From Pseudofabraea citricarpa (taxonomy: Eukaryota; Ascomycota; Leotiomycetes; Helotiales; Dermateaceae): a stretch of DNA of 64,000 nt. A program made the translations under genes and the position numbers. The stretch lies in NCBI GenBank assembly GCA_029641185.1, contig JAPWGK010000016.1, positions 1,054,001 through 1,118,000 on the forward strand, given 5' to 3'. The notes under the pieces are model-generated. The model was not told the origin of the DNA, ran no database searches, and was given only the letters and a program-made list of their open reading frames with translations. This document shows, one piece after another, positions 24,712 to 35,858 of the stretch (its first letter is position 1; every line of letters starts with the position of its first letter).

Positions 24712-25601
24712 CTAAACTGAAGGTAGGATAAAGACACCGTCCGCAATCGCCTGCAGAATAGTCTCATTAGGACTAATATACTGATCCAAACCAGCATCCA
24801 GATCCTCAATCAACGAGGCAACCAAATTTCCGAAAACTGCCTGACCGGCCGCATTCAAGTGTGTGTTGTCGTCCGGGTTCAAGTTATACTTCACAGCATT
24901 CGCCTTACCAATGGCGTTCAGGTAATCAGTCGACTTCCTGTTCAAATCAATGACATCGAATCCGTTAGCGGATGCTACGGCAAGAACTGCGGTACGCTCA
25001 TTTGACAGGTTCTCGTTGATCTTGCCCGTGGATGAAGAGAAGCCACGTCTGGAGAGGGGTGTCACGAGAATTGGCGTTCCCCCTGAGGAGATCACTTCGT
25101 TTGCTAGGTTCTTGAGATTGGTCGAGTACTGCTCGATGCTGATGTTCTTTTCGGGTTTCTGGTCATTGTGGCCGAACTGGTCAATGTTAGCATCTCTGGG
25201 CCTTTCCTCTTCGACTCCCGTGACTCGAGCAGTAAAACATTGCTTACCTGAATTGTAACGTATGGCGAGTAATTCGCTTTGTTGCCCTTCACTGCCGCAA
25301 TCACATCTGCCCAGTAGCCCAGACTGACAAAATCCACAGTGGTCTTCCCGTTACGGCCAAAGTTCTGGCCGATCGCTCCATTGGTCAAAGTTGCAAGGAA
25401 TCCATCTCCCCAACCTAAGTGATTCTATCAGGAACACTTCTATAAAAAGCGAACACGGGATTACTCACCACCGCCATTTGCTGAAATAACCGCTGTGGTT
25501 GAGTCTCCAGCGAGGAAGAAGGCTGGAGGCTTGGCTGCATTCTTGACGAGCGGAGAAGCAGAGGTGAGAGCAAGCACGAAAGGAAGTACAGAGAGATACA
25601 T
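24712..25601 (-). CDS. Secreted rhamnogalacturonan acetylesterase (SGNH hydrolase, CE12 type)
   Basis: Three exons on the minus strand (25601-25469, 25414-25248, 25176-24712) join in phase to 254 residues. The start is the ATG that gives a clean signal peptide, MYLSVLPFVLALTSASP. SGNH blocks are all present: block I FFLAGDSTT with the nucleophilic Ser, block II GQNFGRNGKTT, block III FGHND formed across the second intron, and block V DDNTHLNAAGQ with the catalytic Asp-His pair. This architecture matches the fungal enzymes that remove acetyl groups from the rhamnogalacturonan I backbone of pectin, opening it to hydrolases. The product is expected to be extracellular. The closing residues VFILPSV are also common in this family. 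Confidence 0.88.
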
Positions 25602-26564
25602 GATGATGTTATTCTCAAAGGTCGAGCTTCTGAGAAATTTCCGGAAAACAAAGTATATACAAGAAGAGACCGAGAGGATTACTCGGAGATCAAGAGCAGA
25701 CAACCCCCCAAAACAGAGAGGGTTTCTGGAATATTTATACTTGCATGCGGAGCTTTTCGTGCTTTAGCCGGATGGACGGCGATGGGTTCAAATCTCGCTC
25801 GCATTTGGCCCTGGTGGATGTGCCCCAGCACGCAAGCTTAAATAAACAAGCTCATCTCCCTCATCGGAAAGCTAAAGAGATTGATTGATCGCACGCAAGC
25901 AAACTCCCAAACGCACAATTCGGACTTCGCTACCGAATGGACGAGTGTGTGGAATGACGCAAAGCGAGAGCCCCGTAACCACTGATCTCATGACAAATTG
26001 TACAATTAAGGTGCTACCGCAGAGAGGTGGTTGGTGTTGTTAGGAAGCGCCAAGACCAAACCCCCTCGGCATTTCTCGATATATTCGGTCATTTAATTTC
26101 CCGAGACGAGCAGGCATTTGTGGATAATTTATATTGCTCGATGCCCTTCCCCGGATTTTGGTGCTTTTGTCTTCCTTCCCGCCACCATTTGTCTCTCTTT
26201 GGTCTTGCGGGGAACAGTTTATCGAGAGCATCATGACGACCGTGTGCAGGTTCTCGAGTCTTGTGCTCAAGCTGGCTCTTTGGGTGGCGCGGTCGAACGG
26301 ATGGTCGCTCGTAGGGTATTCCTTTCTTCTCACGAGCGGCAATGTACCAGCTGCACTGGTGAACGAGGACATCTTGGGAAAATTTGTAAAATCCCATGAA
26401 AACAATCCACGATTTATTTGAAGTTTGTTCATTTATCTTTCGTTAACTACTGATGGCAAGATCGTTTTGCTCAACCATGCTAGCATTATAATTCATCAAT
26501 TTGGGCATGTCAGCTCCAAAAAAATATGTTTTTTCATAGATCACTCGCCGTGGGGTTATCCGTC
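25602..26564. promoter_or_regulatory. Upstream region of the acetylesterase gene
   Basis: This lies between the start of the acetylesterase gene and the 3' end of the MFSD5-like gene, both on the minus strand. TATTTATA at about 25732-25739, some 130 bases upstream of the acetylesterase start, is a plausible TATA-like element for it. Several overlapping frames at 26027-26430 on both strands cancel each other out and show no domain. Confidence 0.35.
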
Positions 26565-28254
26565 TCACTTCTCATTGTCCTGATCGAGGAGCAATGAACC
26601 CACTGCCGCAGCCGCTGTGATCAAAGCACCGCTGCAAATCATAAACATATTATCTCTATGTCTCTCGCCTGGGAAGAAGTCAGCTTTTATTCATGAATCT
26701 AGACGGAATAATCTTACCATCCTGTGTTAGGCCGAGACCGATGACCACAAAGACATTGAGTGGAACTCGAAGGATTCCGTATATCTTTGCTCGCACGCCA
26801 TCGTCGATGATCTTCTCCTTCAATGTACCGATAGTTGGGAAGTAGATGCCGCAGCAGATCTCAAAGACACAGAAGCACCAGAACGTGATGGCCTCATCGC
26901 GGATAAGAACTGGAATGAGGAAGCAAGTCGCTGCTACCATCAAAGAGTACATGAGGAGAGTTGAAGGACCAACAACCCATCCACCTCGAGGAAGCGAGGA
27001 GTACCACGTAAAGAAGATAGAACCGAGCATCATTGCGCACATCAAAGCAGCAAATATCATACCAAAGGGCAAGTCAGAACCCTTTCCACCGAGCTGATGG
27101 GAGAGTCTGAGAGCTGGGAACTTGAAAAAGATCCAAAGATACATGGAACCTTCAAAGAAGCAGGAGGTAATGGATAATGCCCAGAGACGTTTGTCTACAA
27201 GAGTCAGTACCGGCAAGTTGGAATGAAGGTGAGTTCTGATGCTTACCGTCCTTGATTATTTGAAATCCACTCTTCTCGGCAGCTGCAGTCTTAGGATGGA
27301 GACTGTCTACATTTGCACTGTCTCCGTAGTTCTCGCTCTAAATTCCAGTCAGTCAAAGCCTTGTCAAAACTTGTTTCCCAGTCTCACCCATCGGTTTGAA
27401 ATGGACATAAATGCCAAAACCAAGCACACCACTGCTGTCATGAAAGGTGCCTTCTGAGTGCCAGTGAAATCTGCAACCCCCTGGGCGAAAAGCCCCGAAA
27501 GGATGGCGATGACTCCATTCAAGGTCGTCATTATTCCAAAGATGTCGTTCACCGATCCACCCGCTTCATCTAGGTGCTGGCGATGGTACTCAGTGACCAT
27601 CCAACTTTCGAAAACACTGTACATCAATGTAGTCGATAGACCACCGAGGATACGGCCTAGGAACAGGATCATGATATCGTCGAAGAGAATAGTGCAACAC
27701 GAAAGTGAATAAGTGACACAAAAGAAAAGGCAGGCTGCTCGTCGACCATGGCGATCGGCCAGCGATCCGATGAACGACGCGGATATGGCCGCAGCTAAGA
27801 AGCCTGGGGTTTATTAGCAGGTATTATAGAAAAATTACCAGGATAGCCTACCAGTTGTGAAAAGATGAGCTACAGTCTCTTCTGAAAGTCCTTTCTCATC
27901 TGGGAATTGTAAGCCTCTCTTCTATTTCGCTGCATTTTCAGTCAATGGTGAAATAGCTACCTTTGTACATAGTATAAATGTATGGGCCCTGGTGGTAAAG
28001 TTAGCTTGAATTCGCGACTCTCCCGATGTTGGTCATACCTGAAGCCAATCCGCTCCGAACACCAACAGATAAACCGGAAGGAATCTCTTCTTGAATTGCG
28101 TGTTTACAGCTTGTGCGGCAAGCATCGACTCGGTGCCCATACCGCCCGCCATTTCCTTCGATTTGGTGACATTTCCACTCTTCTTGTATTGGCGATACGA
28201 AAGCACAGCGTTCAGGGCGACAAAAGCGACGACGTTTGCTGAGTAGAAATCCAT
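26565..28254 (-). CDS. MFSD5-like major facilitator (molybdate-anion transporter family)
   Basis: Seven minus-strand exons (28254-28039, 27988-27961, 27899-27852, 27803-27388, 27337-27247, 27194-26718, 26668-26565) join in phase to 459 residues. The order of motifs is that of eukaryotic MFSD5/MoT2 proteins: YLLVFGADWLQ then GPYIYTMYK in the first loop, GSLADRHGRRAACL as the loop 2-3 signature, GRILGGLSTTLMYSVFESWM, a central charged linker, then KRLWALSITSCFFEGSMYLW opening the second half. The family was described as molybdate importers in algae; the substrate in fungi is not established from sequence. Two exons (28 and 48 bases) are very short. The final exon contributes one span and a short acidic tail (LLLDQDNEK). 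Confidence 0.85.
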
Positions 28255-29413
28255 GTTGAATGCTCATGAGAACCGGCACGAGAAGAAGGAGAGGGAGAAG
28301 GAGAGAGTTGGGAAACAGGAGCGAACGACACAGGCTGCTCTTAATGGGACGGGATCGAGGGGCAACAATAGCTCCTCAACTTCCACAATTAAGAGCCACT
28401 CTTCAAGGCGTTCCGCTTTCGACGATATGGTTTACGCGAACAAGGCAAGGAGGCCGGAACAGGCCAAGCTGTTTCTCACCTGGCGTTCGGGTCTGTGATT
28501 GATGGCTTCTGTCGCATCGTGTCCCTGTGCTCAAATACCACACAGCTCGGCAGCAGATCCCTTCGCGCAAAGGTCATGCTGATGGGGAAGATCAACAGGA
28601 CCGCCTCGTGTTCCCATTTATTTCGGTCGCGTATGTTTGTTCCTGCGACAGAGCAGTGGAGAAGAGTTCCAGCTTTGGTTGGCCGCCAATCGGCTTTGGC
28701 AGGCTGGGCGTCTGGAATACAGCGCCCGAAGCTACCGAAACAGACGCTGTTGCGCGCTTCCATGCAACCTCCACCCACGTACCCACGTACCCACGTACCA
28801 GGGCCTTTCCCCAGCATCTGAAGTCTGTACGAGGTGATCAGCATGCGACCCCGATAAGCATGCCGCGACAGATCCTTTGAGACGAGGCTGCATCTCCATC
28901 TTCACGAGTCAGAAGGGCCAGCGAGGCAAGATGGATGTGATGAGATGAGATGAGATAGATGAAGCTCTCAAGCCAAGGACCACCAGCCAGCGAGCACATT
29001 CACATTCACAGCCATCTGCCATCGATATTCTATTCTTGAACTCAGTCTTGAGCGAGTTCCCCCGTTGAGATGGGATAAGAAGTCAAGGCAATGGATGAAA
29101 ACATAGAGTTCGTCTGAAATACCTTTGCTCCTACCGACCAAGAAGAGCATGCCGGATGCGTGCCTGTCTGCCCAGCCTTCTGGCGAGCGACGATTTCAGC
29201 CAGCATCCTTTGACCCTTGGAATGCCTTGAGTCCTCCACTAGCTGTGACAGATATTTCTTGAGACACTCCTTACACTATTGATAGAAGATCGTCCAAGGA
29301 CTCTGGAGACTGTGGAATGAGAGCCCGTCCGAAGTCAAAAGGCTATATATCCCACAGCCTCCCAACTCCTTTGTAAGTCTGAATTCCATCCATAAACTCT
29401 AAACTCCTTCAAT
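28255..29413. promoter_or_regulatory. Divergent promoter with simple repeats
   Basis: About 1.2 kb between two divergent genes. It contains GA-rich repeats next to the MFSD5-like start (28270-28310), three copies of CCCACGTA at about 28777-28800, and a GATGA(GATGA) run at about 28938-28958. Frames on both strands at 28476-28880 overlap one another and lack domains, so I do not call a gene. Confidence 0.4.
28773..28800. repeat. Triple CCCACGTA repeat
   Basis: An 8-base unit, CCCACGTA, occurs three times in tandem. Each unit carries a CACGT core of the kind bound by fungal bHLH proteins. Binding is inference; the repeat itself is plain in the sequence. Confidence 0.6.
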
Positions 29414-30310
29414 ATGACGGGCCCATTTGAACTACCAATTAGAAGGCCCTCGGCCAGAGCTAATCGAACGCCCATTATCGTTGCCGTCGTCTTCATCCTT
29501 TTCATCATTGGCCTGTGGCATGGCCGGGATAACATACCTGACCATCCCCTTCACTATATTCAGGGGTAAGCAGACTACTCGGCAACCCCATTGTACGGGG
29601 CTGTAGCTAACAGGAAAACTAGTATCGGTTCCGCCCGGCCTAGCTTTTATGAGATAGCCATGAAGCATGGCACCGACAAAGTTCGGCCACATAATTATCA
29701 GTACATGTACGAGCCGCGGTTCGCCCCTATTCGGGACAAGAAGCTCAAGATGCTCGAGATTGGTCTGGGTTGCGATATGAGCTACGGCCCAGGAGCATCC
29801 TACTACACGTGGCTGGAATACTTCCCAAACGTGGACCTCTACTACATCGAATACGACGCCGCTTGTGCAGCAGCCTGGGCGAACAAGACCACAGAAGCCA
29901 CAATCTTCACCGGAGACCAAGCCGATGTGAACTTCCTACAGCAATTCATCATCGAGTCTGGCGGGGAATTCGATATCATCATTGATGATGGTGGACATAC
30001 CATGAATCAACAAAAAGTCTCACTTGACATCCTATGGGATATAGTAAAGCCAGGCGGGATGTATTTCATTGAGGATCTCGATACCAGCTATCTCACCCAG
30101 TATGGCGGTGGGATCGGGAAAACGGACACTTTCATGGAAGATGTCAAGCATATCCTCGATGACATGAACAAACATCCCGGTGTGCCAGACAAGAGTCGCA
30201 TTAGCAGAGACGTTATCAAGCTAGATTTCGCACAAGAGATCGTAGCTCTCACAAAACGGAACCCCAAGTTGGGGAATGATGGCAGGATAGGGCTGTCTTG
30301 GGAGTCATGA
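29414..30310 (+). CDS. Membrane-anchored class I SAM-dependent methyltransferase
   Basis: Two exons (29414-29565, 29623-30310) join in phase to 279 residues. Exon 1 encodes a short basic N-terminus and one membrane segment, TPIIVAVVFILFIIGLWH, so the protein is probably a type II membrane protein with the enzyme in the lumen. The catalytic domain begins FYEIAMKHGTDK and has motif I as KMLEIGLGCDMSYGPGAS, an acidic motif II at YYIEYDA, DIIIDDGGHTMNQQ and PGGMYFIEDLDT. The HGTDK opening and DDGGHT block are shared with sugar O-methyltransferases of natural-product pathways (MycE/ElmM type) and cephalosporin hydroxylase-like proteins. In a secretory context, methylation of a glycan or small molecule is plausible, but the substrate is unknown. 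Confidence 0.75.
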
Positions 30311-31450
30311 TGGCATTTTTGCGGGTTAGCATATTGGATATACCCCTGGATGGGTGGGTGCAACGGCGTTGGGGCATGACTTTCTTCACATAATGATATA
30401 TTTATTTTACTCTAAGCTATTCTTTGCCGTGCTATGATATTTTGAAACTCGCCTACTTGGTATCAGGGATTATCTGGGGTTGATATTGATTGATCATACC
30501 AGCAGGGTTCGGAGGACCCCAAGTACTAACTAAGTAATTGAACATCGTCGTGCACCTGGAGAATGAATTGCCAACCTACTGAAAAACATCAAATACGAGC
30601 ACGATCTAAGCGGAAAACAGGACAGAAGAATTGCATCTCCGTAAGCGACTCTCGATGCCAAGAAATGAACAAAGAGAAACAACTCCATTGTTCAATTTTC
30701 AACTGCTTTCTCAGCACCTGGACAACACCCCATACCGCCCAGAATAAAAAAATCCCACAGGAAAAGAGAGGATAATGCTCGAGTGCGCAACAATAAAGAA
30801 TTCTATTAATAAAGAAATCGAGTTATCAGTATGAAAGTCTATATATATATATAATTACTATTCACTTTCCAGACCCTCCAATTGCAAGACCAAAATAAAA
30901 AGGAAAAATAAAGCCTTCGAGAAAGTTAACTAGAGACCAGCTAAGAGAAGATATATACCATCTCGCTACACAACTCTCTTTGAACATGGCGAGCTATTCA
31001 AAGGAGGCGGTTTCTTTGATGGACGAACAACAGCATCTTTGATGGACGAACAATAGTATCTTTGACGGACGAACAATGCTGTTGTAACAGTACAGCCATG
31101 GAGCCCAAAACAACGACATGAGAAAGTTCATAAGAAGACCTCATTCCCCGCTGGTGGACAACCATATTTAAAACCAGATCGCCAAGACCTGAAGGAATAA
31201 AAAAGAACAAATCAAGCAAGTAGGACAACTGATTGAACATTGAGTGAGTGCCCGTCCCAGAGAGAGTCCCCATCTTTTTAAACCCCCTTGGACTGTGGTT
31301 CCAATCATCATTTTCAGTCGGGCATCCTATCCTTGCGGTTCAAGCGATCAGCAACTACTAGCTCTCGACCAAGTAGCGAGACTCACCCACGAGGTCCGCC
31401 GCACTCTTCACTGACGCACTCTTCACTGACTGACCTTTTTAAAGGAGAAT
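30311..31450. other. Intergenic region with AT run and 23-base tandem repeat
   Basis: About 1.1 kb upstream of the next gene. It holds a (TA)n run at about 30840-30853, the three-unit repeat at 31013-31080, and a purine/pyrimidine-biased leader near the downstream start. No coding frame is supported. Confidence 0.4.
31013..31080. repeat. 23-base direct repeat, three copies
   Basis: The unit TCTTTGATGGACGAACAA plus a few variable bases occurs three times head to tail; the third copy has GACGG for GATGG. It lies about 400 bases upstream of the orphan gene at 31451. Confidence 0.8.
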
Positions 31451-32662
31451 ATGTGCCAGTACATCATCGAGCTGTGTTCGCTGAAAGAGTGCGGTAACCA
31501 CACGCGCGTCACGACGCACCCGTGCATCGAGAAATCGAAACAGCACAACCCGTTTCCGCGCCCTCACCAGTGCCCGAGTGAAGAGCAAATAGTGAGATCC
31601 AGCACGCTGCTATGCACGAGCTGCAAGATCTCACGGCACGCGAAGAACGTGAACAAGCGACGGGGGGTCATCTTCAGCAAAACCATCCAGGAGGGTGAAC
31701 TCTTCCTCCCCTCTTTCCCCCCCTCTCCGCCTCTCGACTCGCCCGACCCGGATTTCAAGGCCTTCAAGGCCTTCAACCCCGTTCAAAAATCCGACGATGA
31801 AAGTGGCAACAACAAAGGCAAAAACAAAGCAGAGCCGATTTATGAGCTCCCTGCTGATGGCCCTATTCACCCACTCAGGCTCAACCCACTAGGATGGACC
31901 CAGAAATCCTCTGACGCATTGGATAGAGATTCTCTGCCATCCCAGAGACATTCCTATCAGGCATACAAGAGAGACCCTCGACCACTCCAGAGAGGATCCT
32001 ATCAGGCATACAAGAGAGACTCTAGTTTCCTTGCAGCCTCACCAGGTGACGTCCCGCGAAACTTTGGGTCCGCGAGGAGATATTCAGGCCAAAACCAGAC
32101 ATCACAGTCATCGGCACCTGCAGCACAAGGACATGTGCAGACGCCAGCAAGGCGCCCCGATCCCATGTCCTTCCGGGAGAGGGCTCAGCGAAGATCCAGC
32201 CAAAACCAGCAAGATCTTGGGGTACCACCTTCGCTGAAGATTAGAAGAGGAGCCATCTCCGGTCCTTCAAATGACGCCTTTGAGCTCGAGGGACACTTTC
32301 CCAGACCAATGGAGCGAGCCCCTACACCCCCGCCTAGAGATGATCTCCCAAGCTTCCGCCGCCACACACGCAGCCAGGACTATAAGCAACAGCAGAAGCC
32401 AAAGGAGGTAAGTCCTCACTTTTCACAGCCTCAGTCACGAGTAAGAGAACAATTGTTTACACCTACTTCGCACCCAGCGACTAGCTTTCGGCAGATGGAG
32501 GCTTCGCGCACGAACAGCTCTAGAACGCCGCAGTACACATCCGAGCAGAATATCCCCATCCAGAATTCTTCGGTCATTCCGTCGGTCCGCAGATACACAC
32601 CTCTCCACTTTGAGGGGACGGTTTTAGATGGCGTCCGTGAGAACACTCTCTGGGGAAGATAG
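31451..32662 (+). CDS. Orphan protein with N-terminal Cys/His cluster and disordered tail
   Basis: A single open frame of 403 residues starts at MCQYIIELC. The first 65 residues hold regularly spaced Cys/His (MC, LC, ECGNH, HPC, HQC, LCTSCK), consistent with a small zinc-binding module; the layout recalls the MC...CGH orphan at 1821-2390. The remainder is Pro/Ser/Gln-rich and probably disordered. It contains an internal repeat in which SYQAYKRD occurs twice (near 172 and 188), and two SGQNQ/SSQNQ blocks. No membrane span or signal peptide is seen. A possible donor (GAGGTAAGT at about 32406) could shorten the product, but the frame stays open and reads consistently to 32662. I cannot assign a function. 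Confidence 0.6.
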   Translation: MCQYIIELCSLKECGNHTRVTTHPCIEKSKQHNPFPRPHQCPSEEQIVRSSTLLCTSCKISRHAKNVNKRRGVIFSKTIQEGELFLPSFPPSPPLDSPDPDFKAFKAFNPVQKSDDESGNNKGKNKAEPIYELPADGPIHPLRLNPLGWTQKSSDALDRDSLPSQRHSYQAYKRDPRPLQRGSYQAYKRDSSFLAASPGDVPRNFGSARRYSGQNQTSQSSAPAAQGHVQTPARRPDPMSFRERAQRRSSQNQQDLGVPPSLKIRRGAISGPSNDAFELEGHFPRPMERAPTPPPRDDLPSFRRHTRSQDYKQQQKPKEVSPHFSQPQSRVREQLFTPTSHPATSFRQMEASRTNSSRTPQYTSEQNIPIQNSSVIPSVRRYTPLHFEGTVLDGVRENTLWGR

Positions 32663-32990
32663 GGGAAGAGAAGAGTTAAGGACACGGTAGGGGAAGAGGA
32701 AAAATTAGAAAAATTAGAAGAAAAGAAGAGGCAGGAACAAGTTACACAATGAAACTTGCCAGCAAATTCATAAAAAAAAAAGAGGAAAAGAAAATACCAA
32801 CTGGAAAAAAAAGGATAGTGGTAAACCCAGCTGGTTCTGGGTGCGGATATCTATTTTGTACATTGGTAATAATGGGTGGATAAAACAAATTTAATCTGTT
32901 CCTCTATCCGATTCGCTATAATTAACTCCATGGACTGCTGAAAATCAAATATGACCATCAACTAAATTTACAAATACTTGCCTTTAATAC
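32663..32990. other. Convergent 3' region
   Basis: 328 bases between convergent genes. It is strongly A-rich, with AAAAATTAGAAAAATTAGAA near 32699 and A runs near 32775 and 32805. It serves as 3' UTR and polyadenylation sequence for one or both genes; no gene. Confidence 0.4.
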
Positions 32991-35858
32991 TCATCCTTCT
33001 CTGTTCGTAGCCGAATCTATTTGCAACGGCACCGCATTTGAGGTCCGAAGCCATTCCCCGTTGAATGCATTGATAAGCCAATTGTTGAGCTCTATATATA
33101 TATCAGTATTTCGATCGACTTGACATTCGATCGATTTGAAATCATTCAAGTAAGACTTACTATCGTACACAATACGGTTCGCATTGTGGAAGTAAATTCC
33201 ATGATCACTATCAGGGAAGACGTGAACATCATAATTTTCCACGCCTGCGAGATCCAGTTTATCTAACAGCGTTAGGGAGTTCTGCATGTGCACATTGTCG
33301 TCTGCTACACCATGCATAATCAGGAATCGCACATTCTCATGCAAGGCCGACATGTTGGTGATGCTAGAGTTTTCGTAGCCGCCCGGATTGTGCTGTGGGG
33401 TATGCATGTATCTCTCGGTATATATAGAATCATAAAATCTCCAGTCTGTGACAGGTGCGACAGCCATACCGTAGGAAAAGGTTTGGCCAGCATCCTGCTC
33501 GAGGGTCTTCAAGGTCATGAAACCTCCATATGACCAACCCCAGATAGCAAGTCTAGACGCATCGACGTACTTTTTCTGAGCCCAGATCTTAGCAGTGGCA
33601 ATTTGATCATAAGCTTCGTAATATCCAAGGTTTCCTCGAACGATTACTCTCGATTTTCGCCCTGTGAATCCAGTACCTCTGCCATCAACCGTGACTACTA
33701 TATATCCAAGATTTGCTGCTATGTATTCCTGGAAGGTGATGCCGAATGACTTATCCACTGATTGAGACCCCGGACCGCCATATAAATAGAACAGAACAGG
33801 GTATCGTTTCTTTGCATCAAAATGAGGCGGCCGACGTTCAACAACGTTCAGCTCAAAGCCATCAACATTGACGGTGGAGTAAACCAGTATAGGCAGTTCG
33901 TGTTTCTTGGCCATGTCTGCTAGACCTTGGTTCTCTTCAATGATATCTTCATAGTGGTCCTTGTTGCTGGGAGTGCTAATGACTTTTTGCCATGGGATGC
34001 TTGGTCCGCTATAAGACAAAAGAGCATATGCTGCACCACTCGAGAAAGAAACGCTATAAAACGCTTCTTTGCCGACGTCGGTAAGTGGCTGCAGATCGGT
34101 CCCGTCAATCTTGACACTATATACATGTCGCTGGATGGATGATTCCTTAGTTGCCACAAAGTATACCAAGTTGTTGTTCAAGTCTACAGCCGAAGGTGCA
34201 TCCACTACCTCCCAATTTCCAGAAGTAAGTAAGATGGGTTCCGAGTTGTTCATTGGAGTAAAGTATCCAATGTGATCGTAGCCGTCGTGGATAATAGTAT
34301 CGATGTATCCGTCTTGCGGACGACCATTGGCAGGGTCTGCAGGTATGTAGCGAGTGTTTTCGGATACCTCAAACCAGCCTCCATCGAGCTCTTGCACGTC
34401 GGTCTTGCGTACTGTCTGAGCAGTTCGTGTAAGAACGTCAACCAAGACGACTCTAAGCACATCGCTTTCTCTGTTCGTTTCACGGATGAGAGCTTTGCCT
34501 GTAGAGCCGGCCCAAATAACCTCAGTGATGAGTAAGTCGTCTGGCGCGAAGCCATCCTCGGCCTTGACCTCGAAGGTGTCACCCTTCACAACATCATAGA
34601 AAAGAAGCTCGACGGTGGGGTTTGGTGCTCCAGCCTTTGGATACTTGATCTTCCTGACTTCGGGATAGTTCTCCTCGCCCGGTAAAGGTTTGTCTCCACT
34701 AGGACGAGAGACGAAATACTGAATAGGATACTCTGGTACCTGCGTCTCGTTGGTTCTTAAGAAGGCAAGATACTTCCCATCTTCAGCCCACCAAGTTGCA
34801 CTGTTGCCACCGAATACTTCTTCTTCATATACCCAGTCAGGTACACCATAGAAAAGCTCACTGCCACCATCAACTGTGATCTGTGTAACGGTAGACGAGG
34901 ACAGTTTTCGGAGGAAGAGATTGTTATCTCTTGTAAACACCACGGCGTCGCTCTGAGGACTCCAGCTGGCAAGTTGTATCTTCCCATCAGGCATTGACGG
35001 ATCGAGAGGTTCCGCCTTTTGTGTCGCAACATCAAAAATCCAAAATTGCGCGACAAAGGAGTGCCTCCAGTTCGACTGAGAATTTGTAGCAATGAGAACC
35101 TTCTGGAGATCTTTGCTCGGGAAAACCTTGCTGGGATACAGATTCTGACCTCCGACCTCGAAAGAGCCCTTTTGCATTAAGGTCTTACTTGCCTGAACGG
35201 CACCATCGCTAGCATTGGTTCCTCTTATGTCTTCCACAACCAAATATGCCTTGCCAGCCTGGCCGGTCTCCAATAGAAGACCATCTTCGCCATTGGCTCC
35301 TTCAATCCAGCTGATATCATGTCGCTTCGCGCGCCACTGTCCGCTCATAACCTGCTCAAGAGTAATCTTCTTTCCATTCCCGCGGACTGCTGTTGCTTGA
35401 GGGTCGTGGGGTAGTTCTGAAGGGTGTCGATACGTCTGGCGGAACAAGAAAATGACCAGCGCGAACAGCCAGGCTCCTATAAACACGCCCCCGACGATCC
35501 ATATCAAACGTCTCAACTTCCTATCCACTCCTTTGTCTGTACCGTCTCGGGAATTGATGAAAGGGCCTGTCTCGAGGTCGTTATATTCCTTATCTTCGTC
35601 GTCTAGAGGAGCATGCGCGTATTCGTCGTCTGCGTAGGCCAGAGATTCGCCCCTGGGAGGGAACTTGGGTGTCACCATCTTCTTCTTGCCTCGGCCATTC
35701 ATTCCCGTGGTTTCCTTCTCAGCCTCGACTCGTTCTCCGATCCTCTCGAATACCAGGCTTGTGGTGGAGACGGAGGAGAAAGATTCGTCCGATTTTCTGG
35801 TGCGGCCCTCGTGGTCGATGGCCAGAAGCTGGGCTCCTTCTCCACTGTGCCCAGCCAT
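32991..35858 (-). CDS. dapB: Vacuolar dipeptidyl aminopeptidase B (DPP IV family, S9B)
   Basis: Two minus-strand exons (35858-33161, 33091-32991) give 932 residues. The 69-base intron keeps the frame and has no stop, so an unspliced reading exists, but removing it restores [20 protein letters not shown] as in the family. DapB is a type II vacuolar membrane serine peptidase that removes X-Pro or X-Ala dipeptides. Visible are an acidic cytosolic N-terminus, one span at about 119-139 ([20 protein letters not shown]), an eight-bladed propeller including [11 protein letters not shown] with the substrate-binding Glu pair, the nucleophile motif [10 protein letters not shown], the Asp in [11 protein letters not shown] and the His in [10 protein letters not shown] chose the first ATG; the frame upstream to 35909 lacks one. 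The C-terminus is at the end of the catalytic domain. Confidence 0.93.
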   Translation of the reverse strand: MAGHSGEGAQLLAIDHEGRTRKSDESFSSVSTTSLVFERIGERVEAEKETTGMNGRGKKKMVTPKFPPRGESLAYADDEYAHAPLDDEDKEYNDLETGPFINSRDGTDKGVDRKLRRLIWIVGGVFIGAWLFALVIFLFRQTYRHPSELPHDPQATAVRGNGKKITLEQVMSGQWRAKRHDISWIEGANGEDGLLLETGQAGKAYLVVEDIRGTNASDGAVQASKTLMQKGSFEVGGQNLYPSKVFPSKDLQKVLIATNSQSNWRHSFVAQFWIFDVATQKAEPLDPSMPDGKIQLASWSPQSDAVVFTRDNNLFLRKLSSSTVTQITVDGGSELFYGVPDWVYEEEVFGGNSATWWAEDGKYLAFLRTNETQVPEYPIQYFVSRPSGDKPLPGEENYPEVRKIKYPKAGAPNPTVELLFYDVVKGDTFEVKAEDGFAPDDLLITEVIWAGSTGKALIRETNRESDVLRVVLVDVLTRTAQTVRKTDVQELDGGWFEVSENTRYIPADPANGRPQDGYIDTIIHDGYDHIGYFTPMNNSEPILLTSGNWEVVDAPSAVDLNNNLVYFVATKESSIQRHVYSVKIDGTDLQPLTDVGKEAFYSVSFSSGAAYALLSYSGPSIPWQKVISTPSNKDHYEDIIEENQGLADMAKKHELPILVYSTVNVDGFELNVVERRPPHFDAKKRYPVLFYLYGGPGSQSVDKSFGITFQEYIAANLGYIVVTVDGRGTGFTGRKSRVIVRGNLGYYEAYDQIATAKIWAQKKYVDASRLAIWGWSYGGFMTLKTLEQDAGQTFSYGMAVAPVTDWRFYDSIYTERYMHTPQHNPGGYENSSITNMSALHENVRFLIMHGVADDNVHMQNSLTLLDKLDLAGVENYDVHVFPDSDHGIYFHNANRIVYDSKSYLNDFKSIECQVDRNTDIYIELNNWLINAFNGEWLRTSNAVPLQIDSATNREG

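Noticed and set aside
28476..28880. Overlapping frames on both strands upstream of the methyltransferase gene
   Set aside because: Mutually overlapping, no domain, GC-rich promoter DNA.
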